DNA of 64,000 bases from Paenarthrobacter aurescens (GTDB lineage: Bacteria > Actinomycetota > Actinomycetes > Actinomycetales > Micrococcaceae). Positions 9,401 to 17,419 of this stretch are shown here, in pieces. A program made the translations under genes and the position numbers. The notes under the pieces are model-generated. The model ran no database searches. It was not told where the DNA came from and saw nothing but the letters and a program-made list of their open reading frames with translations. Numbering within the stretch: position 1 is the first letter of the stretch; each line of letters starts with the position of its first letter. The stretch spans positions 2,790,001 through 2,854,000 of the forward strand of contig NZ_CP157456.1 in assembly GCF_041549525.1 (NCBI RefSeq), written 5' to 3'.

Positions 9401-10011
9401 TCTCCCGCAAGCTGGATGACCGCATTGACGAGCGTGGATTTGGCGGCCGTGAAATGCTCGTACTGACCGTCGTACGCTTCGACGACTTCGCTCGCAAGTT
9501 GCCAGGACTGCGCTCCTCCCAGCAACACGACGTCCCGTTCGATGCCCAGCCTTAGGCCGTAGTCTGAGACGATGCCGCTTGCATAGGAATGGTACGTGGA
9601 TACCTTGGGCTCAAGGTCATCGGCACCAAGGAGCCCCTCCGGAAATCCAATGCTGCCGTTGTCCTCCGAAGCTATGCGCTGGAGAGTGGCCAGTTTGGAA
9701 CGTATGCGGCTCGCCAGTTCTCCGGCAGCTTTGCGGGTGAATGTCACGCCGAGAACTTCTTCCGGACGCACCCAGCCGTTAGCCACCAGCCACACCACAC
9801 GGTCTGCCATGGTTGCCGTCTTGCCCGAACCCGCCCCTGCGATCACCAGGCGAGGTGAGAGCGGAGAAGCAATGATGTCCGCCTGCTCGGGCGTCGGGTG
9901 GTTCTTCTCACCAAGGATGGTGGCCAGCTCAGAAGGTGTAAACCTTGGCTCAGGCACTGACTGGAAGTCAAGGGGAAGGGAGGCAGAGCCGTCCAGGAGC
10001 TCGGTTGTCAT
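6460..10011 (-). CDS. adnB: AdnB subunit of the AdnAB helicase-nuclease
   Basis: Large UvrD/Rep-type motor fused to a RecB-type nuclease, 1183 residues. AdnAB resects double-strand breaks in actinobacteria. Walker A GAGSGKT is at residues 59-65, motif II reads LLDEFQD, and a GDPNQSIYGFRGAS motif III and a VAYTRAK motif VI are intact, so this looks like an active motor. In the nuclease domain I see GTAFHAWVE, GRIDAVF and LIDWKTG (Asp1105, Lys1107) followed by QLAVYRLAWA. Start ATG at 10011 overlaps the adnA stop as ATGA; an in-frame ATG at 10065 would lie inside adnA. A 60-residue acidic/Ser-Ala linker with repeated VGSAPS words precedes the nuclease module. Confidence 0.93.
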   Translation of the reverse strand: MTTELLDGSASLPLDFQSVPEPRFTPSELATILGEKNHPTPEQADIIASPLSPRLVIAGAGSGKTATMADRVVWLVANGWVRPEEVLGVTFTRKAAGELASRIRSKLATLQRIASEDNGSIGFPEGLLGADDLEPKVSTYHSYASGIVSDYGLRLGIERDVVLLGGAQSWQLASEVVEAYDGQYEHFTAAKSTLVNAVIQLAGECAEHLQNPAEVRDWVLERVQTFEQLPYVAGAKKNPTQAAAELAAMLRTRASVADMVVRYQEAKRQRGVLDFGDLVALAARIASDIPLAATTERARYKVVLLDEFQDTSHAQLVLFSRLFGQGHAVTAVGDPNQSIYGFRGASAGQLFHFVQEFPVRHADPSGGQVSYSVAPTSYLTTAWRNGRNILRAANTIAAPLNRAAAADGPAGERETPGSVSVPALVPSPAAVDGSVVIARFGTDEEEAAVIARDVRRYRRTVFEEEKDGTPVQPTMAVLCRRRAQMECIRREFEVQGIPYEIVGLGGLLDTPEIVDLVATLRVLADPGRSDALMRLLAGARWRIGPADLMAFSDWSRFLARRRSAPEAQSESFDNEEPSGTVIESDITDAASLVEALDFLPRPGWTSGHGRSLSAAALERLTTLASELRALRSYIGDDLTTLLGEVERAMLLDIEVAAKPGVSIHQARRNLDAFQDAAAGFLQTSQRIDLLAFLAWLEAAASEEGGLDVAPVETNREAVQLLTVHASKGLEWDVVFVPGLNAGSFPSSRDSRWSTGAAALPWPLRGDRGDLPQWDLDQPDQKGWLDAEKDFKSEVQHHGEAEERRLAYVAYTRAKFVLWASSAAWNGSRSGMAGMSAFLSELAPLAGGAHEEDHGGRADQVGSAPSVGSAPSARAAVVHAESVAEEALPEESPLTSVLEVALFPYDPLEGPSDPRTGARLRLTPGRRAAMDQAADMVRTYMEENGTAPAEDLAGVAGRWSQEADLLLDRQRSLKSIQDVHLPSHISASLFVDLGADPGAVLSQLRRPVPREPGISARKGTAFHAWVEEYFGTTGMLDLDEAPGSDSHIDQAYGLDEMVAAFKNSEWAQRAPAFVEVPVETRIGDVVVRGRIDAVFRDADGRWQLIDWKTGRRPAGQQLAVRAVQLAVYRLAWARLKDVPLEDVSAAFYYVADDAVVRPHDLGSAEELELIVQRALKSGSSLAAE

Positions 10012-13000
10012 TCGGTGACCTGCTTTCCTCTGGCGCACAGCGGGCAAACATCCGGAAGGCGGCATCCGTGTCCGCCATGCCCTCCCTTGCCGGGATCATG
10101 CCGCGCCTCAAACGTCGAGCCGGCCATCAGGGCAGCCGCTTCGTTGACGAGGCCCTCGGCCCAGTTGTCTGCAGGATCCAACGGATCCTGCTGCTGTACC
10201 GCCGGCCCTTTGGTTTTTGTCCCCAGTTGGGCCAGAACGGCTCCGCCGGGGACAGGGCCGCTTGCCGACCCGGCGAGGGGCGGTTCCCCTCCAGATCCAG
10301 CATCCTGGAAAGCACCCTTCAGGACAGCCGCCTGGTAGGCACCCAGTTGGGGGTGTTTGGCAACCTCCGCCTTTCCCGGTTGCCGTTTTCCCGTTTTGAG
10401 GTCCACGATCACGAGCCTGCCCTCCGGATCTATCTCGAGTCGGTCAACCTGGCCACGGAGCACCGCGTGACGGGAGGCCTCCTCTTGAACGCTTTCAGAA
10501 GCGTCAACGCCCAGGGGCTCAACCGCGACATCCGGGAGCTGAACTTCGAAGTCGTGCTCCACGGCCAGCAGGCTTCTACCCTCGGCGCGCATGATCAGAA
10601 CATACTGGGCCAATTTCCGGACCATGAGTTCGGCCCGCTGAAAATCGAGCTTTCCTTCCCAGTTATCTTTCATGCCCAAGGTTGGCCAACGGCGTACAAG
10701 TTCAGCAACGTACTCGGCTCCTGAGGCCTCTGGAAGCTCCTGGGCAATACTGTGGACCAAGGTGCCCAGGCTGCGCGCGAAGTCGGTGGCCGCTTCACCG
10801 CCGGCTGCTTGAACAAACCAGTCCAGCGGGGACTTGTGGACAGCCTCCACTTTGGATGGCGAAACAGAGACCGTACCTCCAGGCGGCACCACGGCTTCCT
10901 GGGAGCTCAGCGCGGCCAGACCCCACCAAGTGTCCGGGTGCGCACCCGGAACCGGCGGTTCCGTACGGGCCAGCCGTGCCAATATCCGTGCCGCCTCATG
11001 TGCGGTACGGGCATCCCCTACCCCGTGCTCCTGGGATTGGGCATGCTGCCTCAGTTCCGCAACAAGGGCCCTCAGGGTCATGGGTCGGTCAACCGGGGTG
11101 TAGCCGCGCTTGTATTCACCGGAACCCAACGGGGCCACGTAGTCCAGGAAGGCAGAAGGTTGTTCGTCCTCGGAGGACACGGCTGTGCAAATCAACACTT
11201 CACGGGCTCGAGAGACTGCCGTTGAGAAACTCCTGAGTTCGTCGTATCGAATATCCCGGAGCCTGCTAAGGGGCCCACGCCGGAGGGCGTAGTCCACTCC
11301 GTGCTCAACGGCATCAGCGTAGACAGTGCTGCCCAGCAGCTCTCCCCGCAAACGGGTGTTGGGCCATATGCCTTCCTGGAGCCCGGCTACGATCACTACC
11401 GGCCATTCCCGGCCGGCAGCACTGGCGGGAGTCATAATCTCCACGCAAGCCTCCAGCTGAGCCCTTGCGGCAAGAGTGTCCATGGGCAGTTCCTGGTTCA
11501 ACAGGTAGTCAAGGAATTGTTCGGGACCGGAACCGGGCAGTTGGTCCACGAAGCGCTCAGCTGTGTGGAACAGCGCCATCATTGCGTCAAGGTCCCTATC
11601 GGCACGAGCCCCGGCATTGCCACCTTCAAGGGCCGTTTCCGCCCAGCGGGAAGACAGCCCGGTAGCGTGCCATAAAGCCCACAGGACGGACTCTGCGTTG
11701 GCGCCCGGCTCGGCTGCTGCAGCGGTTCCAGCTGCGATCATGCGGGCAAGCCTGCGGGCTGAACTGCCCTCTATCCCCAACGAAGCCAGAGCCCCGGGCT
11801 GGAGCAAGGCCTCGACCAACAGGGCATCGCTGGAGCGACCCCCACCCCCGAGGAGTTCTTCACGGCGCAGGGACTGCCGCAGCCTCCGCAGTTCAATGGC
11901 GGTGGCTCCTCCGATGCGGGACGTCAGAAGCGAAACCGCCACTTCCGGCGTTAGCTTGGCAGGGTCCAGTACAACGGCAAAGGCTTCCAGCAACGGACGA
12001 ACAGCGACCTCGTCACGGACAGCCGAATCCGCTACCGGAACTCGAACCGGAATCCCTTGGCCGCTGAGGTAACGCTGCATCTGGGAAATCAGTCCGCCGT
12101 TGCGGACAATCACGGCGATATCGCTGAACTCCCGGGATTCCCGGAGCTGTGCCTCAAGAATGCGCTGAGCAATGTACCGTAGCTCGTGCACGGCCGAGGG
12201 AAGCACATGCCCCTCTACGCGGCCGTCGCTGTCAACTGCCTCGGAAGAGCCCTTGCGAGTGTGGGGTTGTTCCAACTGCCTGGCCAATTGGCCACCGGAA
12301 CGCTGCGAGATGCGGGCTGCCACGCGGGTCCAAGCCTCAGCCACTTCCGGCGTGTGCCTATGAGTTACGGACAGGGGACGTTGGAGCACATTTTGCTGCG
12401 CGCCGCCCAGAAGCGTTGGCAGCTCTGCGACCAAGTCCGGCCGTGCGCCGCGAAAACCCTGCACCACTGTGTCCGGCGAGAACGTCACCACAATGTCCTT
12501 CCCCTCACCGACATCGGCAAGGAGCTCGAACACTGCCGGGTTCGATTCCTGGGCGTCATCCACCAAAATGAGCTGGAGCCGTTCCCGCTCGGCAGCCAGG
12601 AATTCCGGCGAATCCTGGAAAATCTGGCGGGCAGTAGTGATGATTCCGGCCGGGTCAAAGGCCTCCGGCATGCGGAGGTCCAGGACATCCCGGTACTCGC
12701 TGTACAGCTGGGCTGCTGCCATCCAATCCGGCCTTCCGCACTCATAGGCAAGGCCAACCAGGTCCTCTGCGGTGCGCCCCGATTCGATGATGCGGTCAAA
12801 CAACTCCCGGATCTCGTGACGGAAGCCCCGGGTAGGAAGTGCCGCTGTAAGATCCTCCGGCCAGGGCAGCTGAAACCCCGGACGGTTGTGACCTTCCAGC
12901 AACTCTTTGATGATGAGGTCCTGCTCGGGGCCGGACAAAAGCTTCGGTGGCCTTGTTAGCGGCAGGATGCCCTCAGCTTTTGCCCGTCGAATAACGTCAA

Positions 13001-13349
13001 AAGCGTATGACGCCCACGTTCGCGCGGGCGTGGTACTCAGACTGCGGTCCAACCGGCCTGTGAAGGTGTCCCGCAGTGCCGCAGCAGCGTGGCGCCCGGG
13101 TGCAAGGATGAGGATCTGCTCCGGGTTCAGACCATCATCCCGGACGCGGCGTACCGCAGATTCCACGAGAACTGTTGACTTCCCCGTGCCCGGTCCGCCC
13201 GGCACAAGGATGGGGCCGCTCCCTTGGCGCAGGGAAACAACCGCATTCTGATCCGGAGACAGCGCGGGTGCCGCATAGTGGGTCTCGCGCGGCGGAAGCA
13301 GGCGGAGGGCTGCCGATGCTTTACGGGTTTTGGCAGGAGTGGCGGTCAC
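10008..13349 (-). CDS. adnA: AdnA subunit of the AdnAB helicase-nuclease
   Basis: Partner of AdnB, 1113 residues, again an SF1 motor plus RecB-type nuclease. Walker A GGPGTGKS is at residues 51-58. Motif II reads LVDDAQE rather than DEAQD, and motif VI is AVSRARE, so the motor is more divergent than that of AdnB. The nuclease has LGTLVHSIA, GQVDRLE and IVDLKTG followed by PQLGAYQ. The C-terminus has three cysteines (C1096, C1102, C1105), like the C-terminal part of an iron-sulfur nuclease clamp, but no obvious fourth cysteine ahead of the nuclease. GTG start at 13349 overlaps the upstream alkyltransferase-like gene (GTGA), so the three genes form one transcript. Confidence 0.92.
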   Translation of the reverse strand: MTATPAKTRKASAALRLLPPRETHYAAPALSPDQNAVVSLRQGSGPILVPGGPGTGKSTVLVESAVRRVRDDGLNPEQILILAPGRHAAAALRDTFTGRLDRSLSTTPARTWASYAFDVIRRAKAEGILPLTRPPKLLSGPEQDLIIKELLEGHNRPGFQLPWPEDLTAALPTRGFRHEIRELFDRIIESGRTAEDLVGLAYECGRPDWMAAAQLYSEYRDVLDLRMPEAFDPAGIITTARQIFQDSPEFLAAERERLQLILVDDAQESNPAVFELLADVGEGKDIVVTFSPDTVVQGFRGARPDLVAELPTLLGGAQQNVLQRPLSVTHRHTPEVAEAWTRVAARISQRSGGQLARQLEQPHTRKGSSEAVDSDGRVEGHVLPSAVHELRYIAQRILEAQLRESREFSDIAVIVRNGGLISQMQRYLSGQGIPVRVPVADSAVRDEVAVRPLLEAFAVVLDPAKLTPEVAVSLLTSRIGGATAIELRRLRQSLRREELLGGGGRSSDALLVEALLQPGALASLGIEGSSARRLARMIAAGTAAAAEPGANAESVLWALWHATGLSSRWAETALEGGNAGARADRDLDAMMALFHTAERFVDQLPGSGPEQFLDYLLNQELPMDTLAARAQLEACVEIMTPASAAGREWPVVIVAGLQEGIWPNTRLRGELLGSTVYADAVEHGVDYALRRGPLSRLRDIRYDELRSFSTAVSRAREVLICTAVSSEDEQPSAFLDYVAPLGSGEYKRGYTPVDRPMTLRALVAELRQHAQSQEHGVGDARTAHEAARILARLARTEPPVPGAHPDTWWGLAALSSQEAVVPPGGTVSVSPSKVEAVHKSPLDWFVQAAGGEAATDFARSLGTLVHSIAQELPEASGAEYVAELVRRWPTLGMKDNWEGKLDFQRAELMVRKLAQYVLIMRAEGRSLLAVEHDFEVQLPDVAVEPLGVDASESVQEEASRHAVLRGQVDRLEIDPEGRLVIVDLKTGKRQPGKAEVAKHPQLGAYQAAVLKGAFQDAGSGGEPPLAGSASGPVPGGAVLAQLGTKTKGPAVQQQDPLDPADNWAEGLVNEAAALMAGSTFEARHDPGKGGHGGHGCRLPDVCPLCARGKQVTE

Positions 13350-13762
13350 ACAGTCATTTCATCATCGGGTACCGACAATTTATGGAGTTGACGCTCCAAC
13401 TGGTCAGAGATCACATCAAGTTGATCGAAATCGGAGTCCGTAGGCGCCCATCGGGCGTTGTTCAGATCGACACGCCACCGGCCTTCGCCAGTCATGAGGA
13501 AAGCCTTAAAGGCCCCATGCAATGGGGTGGATTCGTCCAGATAGTGCCGCAAGGCATCGGCTTCGTGGCCCTGCGGCGCTTCCCCGCTGGCGCGAAGCAC
13601 GCGCCACCACGCCACTGAACTTCCGTAGTGGCTCATGACTGCGCCGACCTGCCGTGGCCCGCCGGCGCCCAGAAGCTCAGCGACGTCACCATAGGAGACT
13701 GCCGAGCCTGGCGGAACAAGGTCTACAACGGCCAGAACCGCCGTCACATACTCCATCCGCAT
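13346..13762 (-). CDS. Alkyltransferase-like protein (MGMT family, catalytic Cys replaced)
   Basis: A 138-residue single-domain member of the O6-alkylguanine-DNA alkyltransferase family. The DNA-binding helix-turn-helix (SYGDVAELLGAGGPRQVGAVM) and Asn/Arg-finger region are present. The active-site PCHR is replaced by AWWR, so it cannot accept an alkyl group in the usual way. Known alkyltransferase-like proteins with Trp or Ala here bind O6-alkylguanine and hand it to nucleotide excision repair. It is the first gene of the adnA-adnB operon, and a homologue lies near adnAB in mycobacteria. ATG 13762 is supported by a leaderless-type -10; ATG 13756 is an alternative. Likely role: damage recognition. 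Confidence 0.85.
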   Translation of the reverse strand: MRMEYVTAVLAVVDLVPPGSAVSYGDVAELLGAGGPRQVGAVMSHYGSSVAWWRVLRASGEAPQGHEADALRHYLDESTPLHGAFKAFLMTGEGRWRVDLNNARWAPTDSDFDQLDVISDQLERQLHKLSVPDDEMTV

Positions 13763-13768
13763 GTGTTC

Positions 13769-13774
13769 AGCGTA
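13769..13774 (-). promoter_or_regulatory. Predicted -10 of a leaderless promoter for the ATL-adnA-adnB operon
   Basis: TACGCT on the minus strand ends 6 nt before ATG 13762. TTTGGG lies 17 nt further upstream as a poor -35. No Shine-Dalgarno sequence in the gap. Confidence 0.5.
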
Positions 13775-13816
13775 ACGGCAGGAGTGTCGTGCCCAAAGAG
13801 TGTCGGACCCAGCCGG

Positions 13817-13822
13817 TAGCTT
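13817..13822 (+). promoter_or_regulatory. Predicted -10 of a leaderless promoter for the exonuclease gene
   Basis: TAGCTT ends 6 nt before ATG 13829. The spacer GAAGAC has no Shine-Dalgarno match. It is divergent from the ATL promoter, about 45 bp away. Confidence 0.5.
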
Positions 13823-13828
13823 GAAGAC

Positions 13829-14539
13829 ATGAGCTCCTGGAACACCCTCTCCCGCGCCGCATTCGACCTCGAGACCACCGGGAAGAACTCGCGGTCAGCT
13901 CGGATCGTCACCGCTTCCATCACAGTTGTGGATGCCCACGGGGAGCTCATGGCAGAGCACGAGTGGCTCGCAGATCCCGGCGTGGAGATCCCGCTCGAAG
14001 CCAGCGAGGTACACGGGATATCCACGGAGAAGGCCCGCGCCGAAGGCCGCCCGGCAGCAGAAGTCACACGCGAAGTGGCCGGGGTACTTCAAGGACTGTT
14101 CGACGACGGCACTCCCGTCATTGCTTTTAACGCCAGTTACGATTTCACCGTGTTGGCGGCAGAATCTGCCCGCTACGGCGTTCCCCAACTGAGCCGCTTC
14201 CCCGTGCTTGATCCCTATGTGATGAATAAGCAGGTGGACCGCTATCGCAAGGGAAAGCGCACCCTGACTGCCCTGTGCGAGGAATACGGCGTGGACCTGA
14301 CAAACGCCCATACCTCCGCGGCGGATGCCTTGGCCACGCTCCGGGTTTTGGACGCCATGGCCGGCAAGTTTCCCAAGCTGCAGATGCCGGCGTCCACGCT
14401 GCATCAGCTGCAAGTAGACTGGGCGGCGTCCCAGGCAGCCGATTTCCAACAATACTTGCGGCGGAGCAAGCCCACCGCCGTCATCGAGGGTGAGTGGCCG
14501 GTTCTTCCGCCCGAGGATGCGAGCCGGGGCGGCTTCTAA
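13829..14539 (+). CDS. DEDDh-family 3'-5' exonuclease (DnaQ-like)
   Basis: A 236-residue exonuclease of the DnaQ/epsilon fold. The DEDDh residues can be placed: Asp13 and Glu15 in AFDLETTG, Asp105 in FNASYDF, His161 and Asp166 in AHTSAADAL. The domain fills residues 10-180, and the remaining 55 residues form a short helical tail. It is not the large epsilon subunit and has no GIY-YIG or BRCT domain, so it is one of the stand-alone exonucleases common in Micrococcaceae. It is divergent from the ATL-adnAB operon, which suggests DNA repair or degradation of nucleic acid ends. Substrate (DNA or RNA) cannot be told from sequence. Confidence 0.85.
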   Translation: MSSWNTLSRAAFDLETTGKNSRSARIVTASITVVDAHGELMAEHEWLADPGVEIPLEASEVHGISTEKARAEGRPAAEVTREVAGVLQGLFDDGTPVIAFNASYDFTVLAAESARYGVPQLSRFPVLDPYVMNKQVDRYRKGKRTLTALCEEYGVDLTNAHTSAADALATLRVLDAMAGKFPKLQMPASTLHQLQVDWAASQAADFQQYLRRSKPTAVIEGEWPVLPPEDASRGGF

Positions 14540-14863
14540 GCCGGAGGCATCCTTCGGGGGTTACGTTCTGCGACGCAAGTCACAGGAACTTCGGGAACCT
14601 CCTGTCCAGGATTTTTAGGGCGGGGATTCCGCGCATACCCCCAGTAGCGGAATTGTCCGGACATGCCTCGCCCCACTAGGGGAACTTTATTCGGTAAAAT
14701 TGAGGGTAAGCAACCGTTTCTTCGATTCACCATGCCTTGGTGAGCTGGTGACATAATTAAGTTTGGCGGGTTGAAGTCTGCTAAAGCAGCCAACCTTCGT
14801 ATTGCTGCCGCATTCCCCGCCCACCGCGAAACGTCTCCGTGACTCGATGAAAGTGATTTCTTC
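14540..14863 (+). promoter_or_regulatory. 324-bp gene-free leader of the amino-acid ABC operon
   Basis: No gene is visible here. Several short symmetric elements lie in it: the 10-bp palindrome TGTCCGGACA at 14654-14663, CCCC-ACTA-GGGG at about 14671-14682, and CACCA-TGCCT-TGGTG at 14728-14742. -10-like words are TAAAAT at 14695-14700 and CATAAT at 14752-14757, neither with a good -35. The long leader and inverted repeats suggest regulated transcription of the ABC genes, possibly by an amino-acid or nitrogen regulator. No known riboswitch was recognised. Confidence 0.35.
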
Positions 14864-15814
14864 ATGAAATTCAAAGCCCCTAAGTGGCTGTCTGTTGCCC
14901 CCGTGGCCGCAGCCCTGGTGATTTCCCTGGCAGCATGCGGCGGAGGAACCTCCGAGCCCAGCGGCTCCCCCACCGATGCGCTGGCCGGCAGCGACCAGAA
15001 GTCGTTGGACACGTTTACCACCGCCGACGTGACTCCGCTGGATCAGATCGACAAGTCCAAGCTGGGCCTGATCACCGACGGCACCCTCCGCGTAGGCACC
15101 CTCTCCGATGCCCCGCCAAACATCTTCATTGATCCTTCCGGCAAGTTCACTGGATACGACAACGAGCTCCTGCGTGCCATTGGCGACAAGCTGGGCCTCA
15201 AGGTTGAATTCGCGTCTACTGACTTCTCGGCGCTCCTTTCCCAGGTGGGCAACAAGCAGTTCGACGTCGGATCCTCCTCGATCTCCACCACGGACGCCCG
15301 TCGCAAGACGGTGGGCTTCACCAACGGCTACGACTTCGGCTACATGGCCATTGTGACCAAGAACGATTCCAAGGTCACCGGCTTCGCTGACGTGAAGGAA
15401 GGCCTCCGCGTCGGCGTCGTCCAGGGCACCGTCCAGGACGACTACATGACCAACACGCTCAAGATCGAGCCGGTCCGTTTCCCTGACTACAACACGGTCT
15501 ACGGCAACGTGAAGAACGGCCAGATCGACGCTTGGGTTGCTCCTTCCCAGCAGGCCGAAGGCCAGGTCAAGGAAGGCGACAACACCAAGATCGCCGAGAA
15601 GGTTGTCAACACCCAGAACTTCACTGCATACGCCGTGAACAAGGACAACCAGCCGCTGATCGACGCCCTGAACTCCGGCCTGGATGCCGTAATCGCTGAC
15701 GGCACGTGGGCCAAGCTCACGGCTGAGTGGTACAAGGACCGTCCCACTGCCGCCGAGCAGACTCCCCAGGGCTGGAAGCCGGGCAGCAAGGCCGTCCAGC
15801 TCCCCGCCAAGTAA
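14864..15814 (+). CDS. Polar amino-acid ABC transporter substrate-binding lipoprotein
   Basis: Family 3 periplasmic-type binding protein of 316 residues. A signal peptide of about 24 residues ends in the lipobox LAAC with Cys25 as the lipidated residue, then a Gly/Ser/Pro-rich linker. The bilobed domain begins near residue 70 with GTLRVGTLSDAPPN and contains KFTGYDNELL and a VGTV-like VVQGTVQDDYM segment typical of HisJ/GlnH-like proteins. It delivers a polar amino acid (which one is not clear) to the permease and ATPase encoded immediately downstream. The leader of more than 300 nt upstream suggests regulated expression. Weak Shine-Dalgarno (GAAAG). Confidence 0.9.
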   Translation: MKFKAPKWLSVAPVAAALVISLAACGGGTSEPSGSPTDALAGSDQKSLDTFTTADVTPLDQIDKSKLGLITDGTLRVGTLSDAPPNIFIDPSGKFTGYDNELLRAIGDKLGLKVEFASTDFSALLSQVGNKQFDVGSSSISTTDARRKTVGFTNGYDFGYMAIVTKNDSKVTGFADVKEGLRVGVVQGTVQDDYMTNTLKIEPVRFPDYNTVYGNVKNGQIDAWVAPSQQAEGQVKEGDNTKIAEKVVNTQNFTAYAVNKDNQPLIDALNSGLDAVIADGTWAKLTAEWYKDRPTAAEQTPQGWKPGSKAVQLPAK

Positions 15815-15826
15815 CCAAGGCGTTCC

Positions 15827-16591
15827 ATGGATATCCTCAATCAACTAGCCGAGACCTTCTTTGACTGGGAGGCAATGGGCGAAGTCATCCCCAAGATGTT
15901 CGCCGTCGGTCTGCCCAACACCATCGTCCTGGCTGTCGTCTCGGGCATCATCGGGACCGCTCTCGGGATGCTGCTTGCCCTGATGGGGATTTCCCGGAAC
16001 GCAGCAGCACGGTGGGTAGCCCGCATCTACACGGACATTCTCCGCGGGCTTCCTCCGGTGCTGACCATCCTGGTGATCGGTTTCGGATTCGGCCCGATCA
16101 TTCGTGAATTAACGGGTTCCACGAGCCCGTACCCCATGGCAATCGCAGCATTGTCGTTGATGTCCGGCGCGTACATCGGTGAGATCTTCCGGTCCGGCAT
16201 ACAGAGCGTGGATAAAGGCCAGCTCGAGGCCACCCGTGCGTTGGGTTTCAGCTACGGTTCCTCTATGCGCCTGGTGGTAGTGCCCCAAGGCATCCGGCGG
16301 GTACTTCCTGCGCTGGTCAACCAGTTCATTGCATTGATCAAGGAATCGTCACTGGTGTTCATGCTTGGCCTCCTGGCATCCGAGCGTGAAATCTTCCAGA
16401 TCGGCAAGGACTTTGCAGCCAACAGCGGAAACCTGTCCCCGTACGTGGCAGCAGCCATCTTCTACTTGGCATTGACCATTCCCCTCACGCACTTTGTGAA
16501 CTTCATTGACGCCCGCATGCGCGCTGGACGCCCAGAGAAGAAGGAACCGGACGAGGCTGCGGCCGTTGTTGGAAAAGGAGCGCAGGCATGA
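15827..16591 (+). CDS. Polar amino-acid ABC transporter permease
   Basis: HisM/GlnP-type inner-membrane permease of 254 residues with about five hydrophobic segments, starting at residues 20-45. The EAA loop reads [28 protein letters not shown], which contacts the ATPase. A short charged tail ([12 protein letters not shown]) follows the last helix. It begins 12 nt after the binding-protein gene, and its stop overlaps the ATPase start (ATGA), so the genes are translationally coupled. With only one permease gene, the transporter is presumably a homodimer, unlike the two-permease gluABCD system at 56-59 kb. Confidence 0.92.
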   Translation: MDILNQLAETFFDWEAMGEVIPKMFAVGLPNTIVLAVVSGIIGTALGMLLALMGISRNAAARWVARIYTDILRGLPPVLTILVIGFGFGPIIRELTGSTSPYPMAIAALSLMSGAYIGEIFRSGIQSVDKGQLEATRALGFSYGSSMRLVVVPQGIRRVLPALVNQFIALIKESSLVFMLGLLASEREIFQIGKDFAANSGNLSPYVAAAIFYLALTIPLTHFVNFIDARMRAGRPEKKEPDEAAAVVGKGAQA

Positions 16592-17325
16592 GTGAATTCG
16601 CATCAGGCACGTTGACGGCGAAGAACATCCACCTGTCCTTCGGCAGCAACCATGTTCTCAGGGGCATCGACCTCCACGTCGAGAAGGGCACCACGGCCTC
16701 CGTGATCGGCCCCTCAGGCTCCGGCAAGTCAACGCTCCTCCGGGTCATGAACCGGCTCATCGAGCCGGACCAGGGCGACATCCTGCTGGATGGGCGTTCG
16801 GTGCTCAAAGACAACCCGGATGAACTGCGGCGGCGGATCGGCATGGTCTTCCAGCAGTTCAACCTCTTCCCGCACAAGACGGTGGCTGAGAACATCTCCT
16901 TGGCGCTGCGCAAACTCCGTGGCATGTCCAAGGAACAAGCCCGCGACGAAGCCCTCGCTCAACTGGACCTTGTGGGTTTGAAGCACAAAGCTGACTCGCG
17001 TCCTGCCAACCTTTCCGGTGGCCAGCAGCAGCGCGTGGCGATTGCCCGTGCGCTTGCCATGAAGCCTGAAGTGATGTTCTTTGACGAAGCTACGTCCGCG
17101 CTGGACCCTGAACTGGTCAAGGGTGTCCTTGCCCTCATGACTGATCTGGCCCAGGGAGGAATGACCATGGTTGTGGTGACTCACGAAATGGGCTTCTCCC
17201 GCAACGTCTCTGACATTGTCACCTTCATGGATGCCGGCGTAGTGGTTGAATCCGGTCCTCCTGAGCAACTGTTCACCAACCCGCAAACAGAACGCCTTCA
17301 GGGCTTCCTGTCGGACGTTCTCTAG
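16588..17325 (+). CDS. Polar amino-acid ABC transporter ATP-binding protein
   Basis: GlnQ/HisP-type ATPase of 245 residues. Walker [10 protein letters not shown] at 41-49, Q-loop in [11 protein letters not shown], signature LSGGQ at 142-146, Walker B MFFDEATS at 163-170 and the switch His in VVVTHEMGF are all intact. No C-terminal regulatory domain. ATGA overlap with the permease gene. The operon ends at a strong hairpin at 17358-17398. Energises import of the ligand bound by the lipoprotein at 14864. Confidence 0.94.
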   Translation: MSEFASGTLTAKNIHLSFGSNHVLRGIDLHVEKGTTASVIGPSGSGKSTLLRVMNRLIEPDQGDILLDGRSVLKDNPDELRRRIGMVFQQFNLFPHKTVAENISLALRKLRGMSKEQARDEALAQLDLVGLKHKADSRPANLSGGQQQRVAIARALAMKPEVMFFDEATSALDPELVKGVLALMTDLAQGGMTMVVVTHEMGFSRNVSDIVTFMDAGVVVESGPPEQLFTNPQTERLQGFLSDVL

Positions 17326-17357
17326 GAACTGTTTGCACAACTGAACAGGCATCACTT

Positions 17358-17398
17358 GCAAAGAACCCCGCCTTCGAAATGAAGGCGGGGTTCTTTGC
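17358..17398. terminator. Bidirectional rho-independent terminator
   Basis: Perfect 18-bp stem (17358-17375 with 17381-17398) around the 5-nt loop GAAAT. The A-rich and T-rich stem ends (CAAAGAA/TTCTTTG) allow use from both sides, between the ABC operon (+) and the GH3 gene (-). Confidence 0.9.
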
Positions 17399-17419
17399 TG
17401 CACTCAGGAGGCTCTGCCG

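Noticed and set aside
13346..13762. Active O6-methylguanine-DNA methyltransferase
   Set aside because: The PCHR cysteine motif is AWWR, so direct alkyl transfer is not expected.
14687..15844. 385-codon minus-strand open frame opposite the amino-acid binding protein
   Set aside because: The plus strand encodes a textbook lipoprotein here; the minus frame is low in complexity (Val/Gly/Leu/Asp) with no motif.
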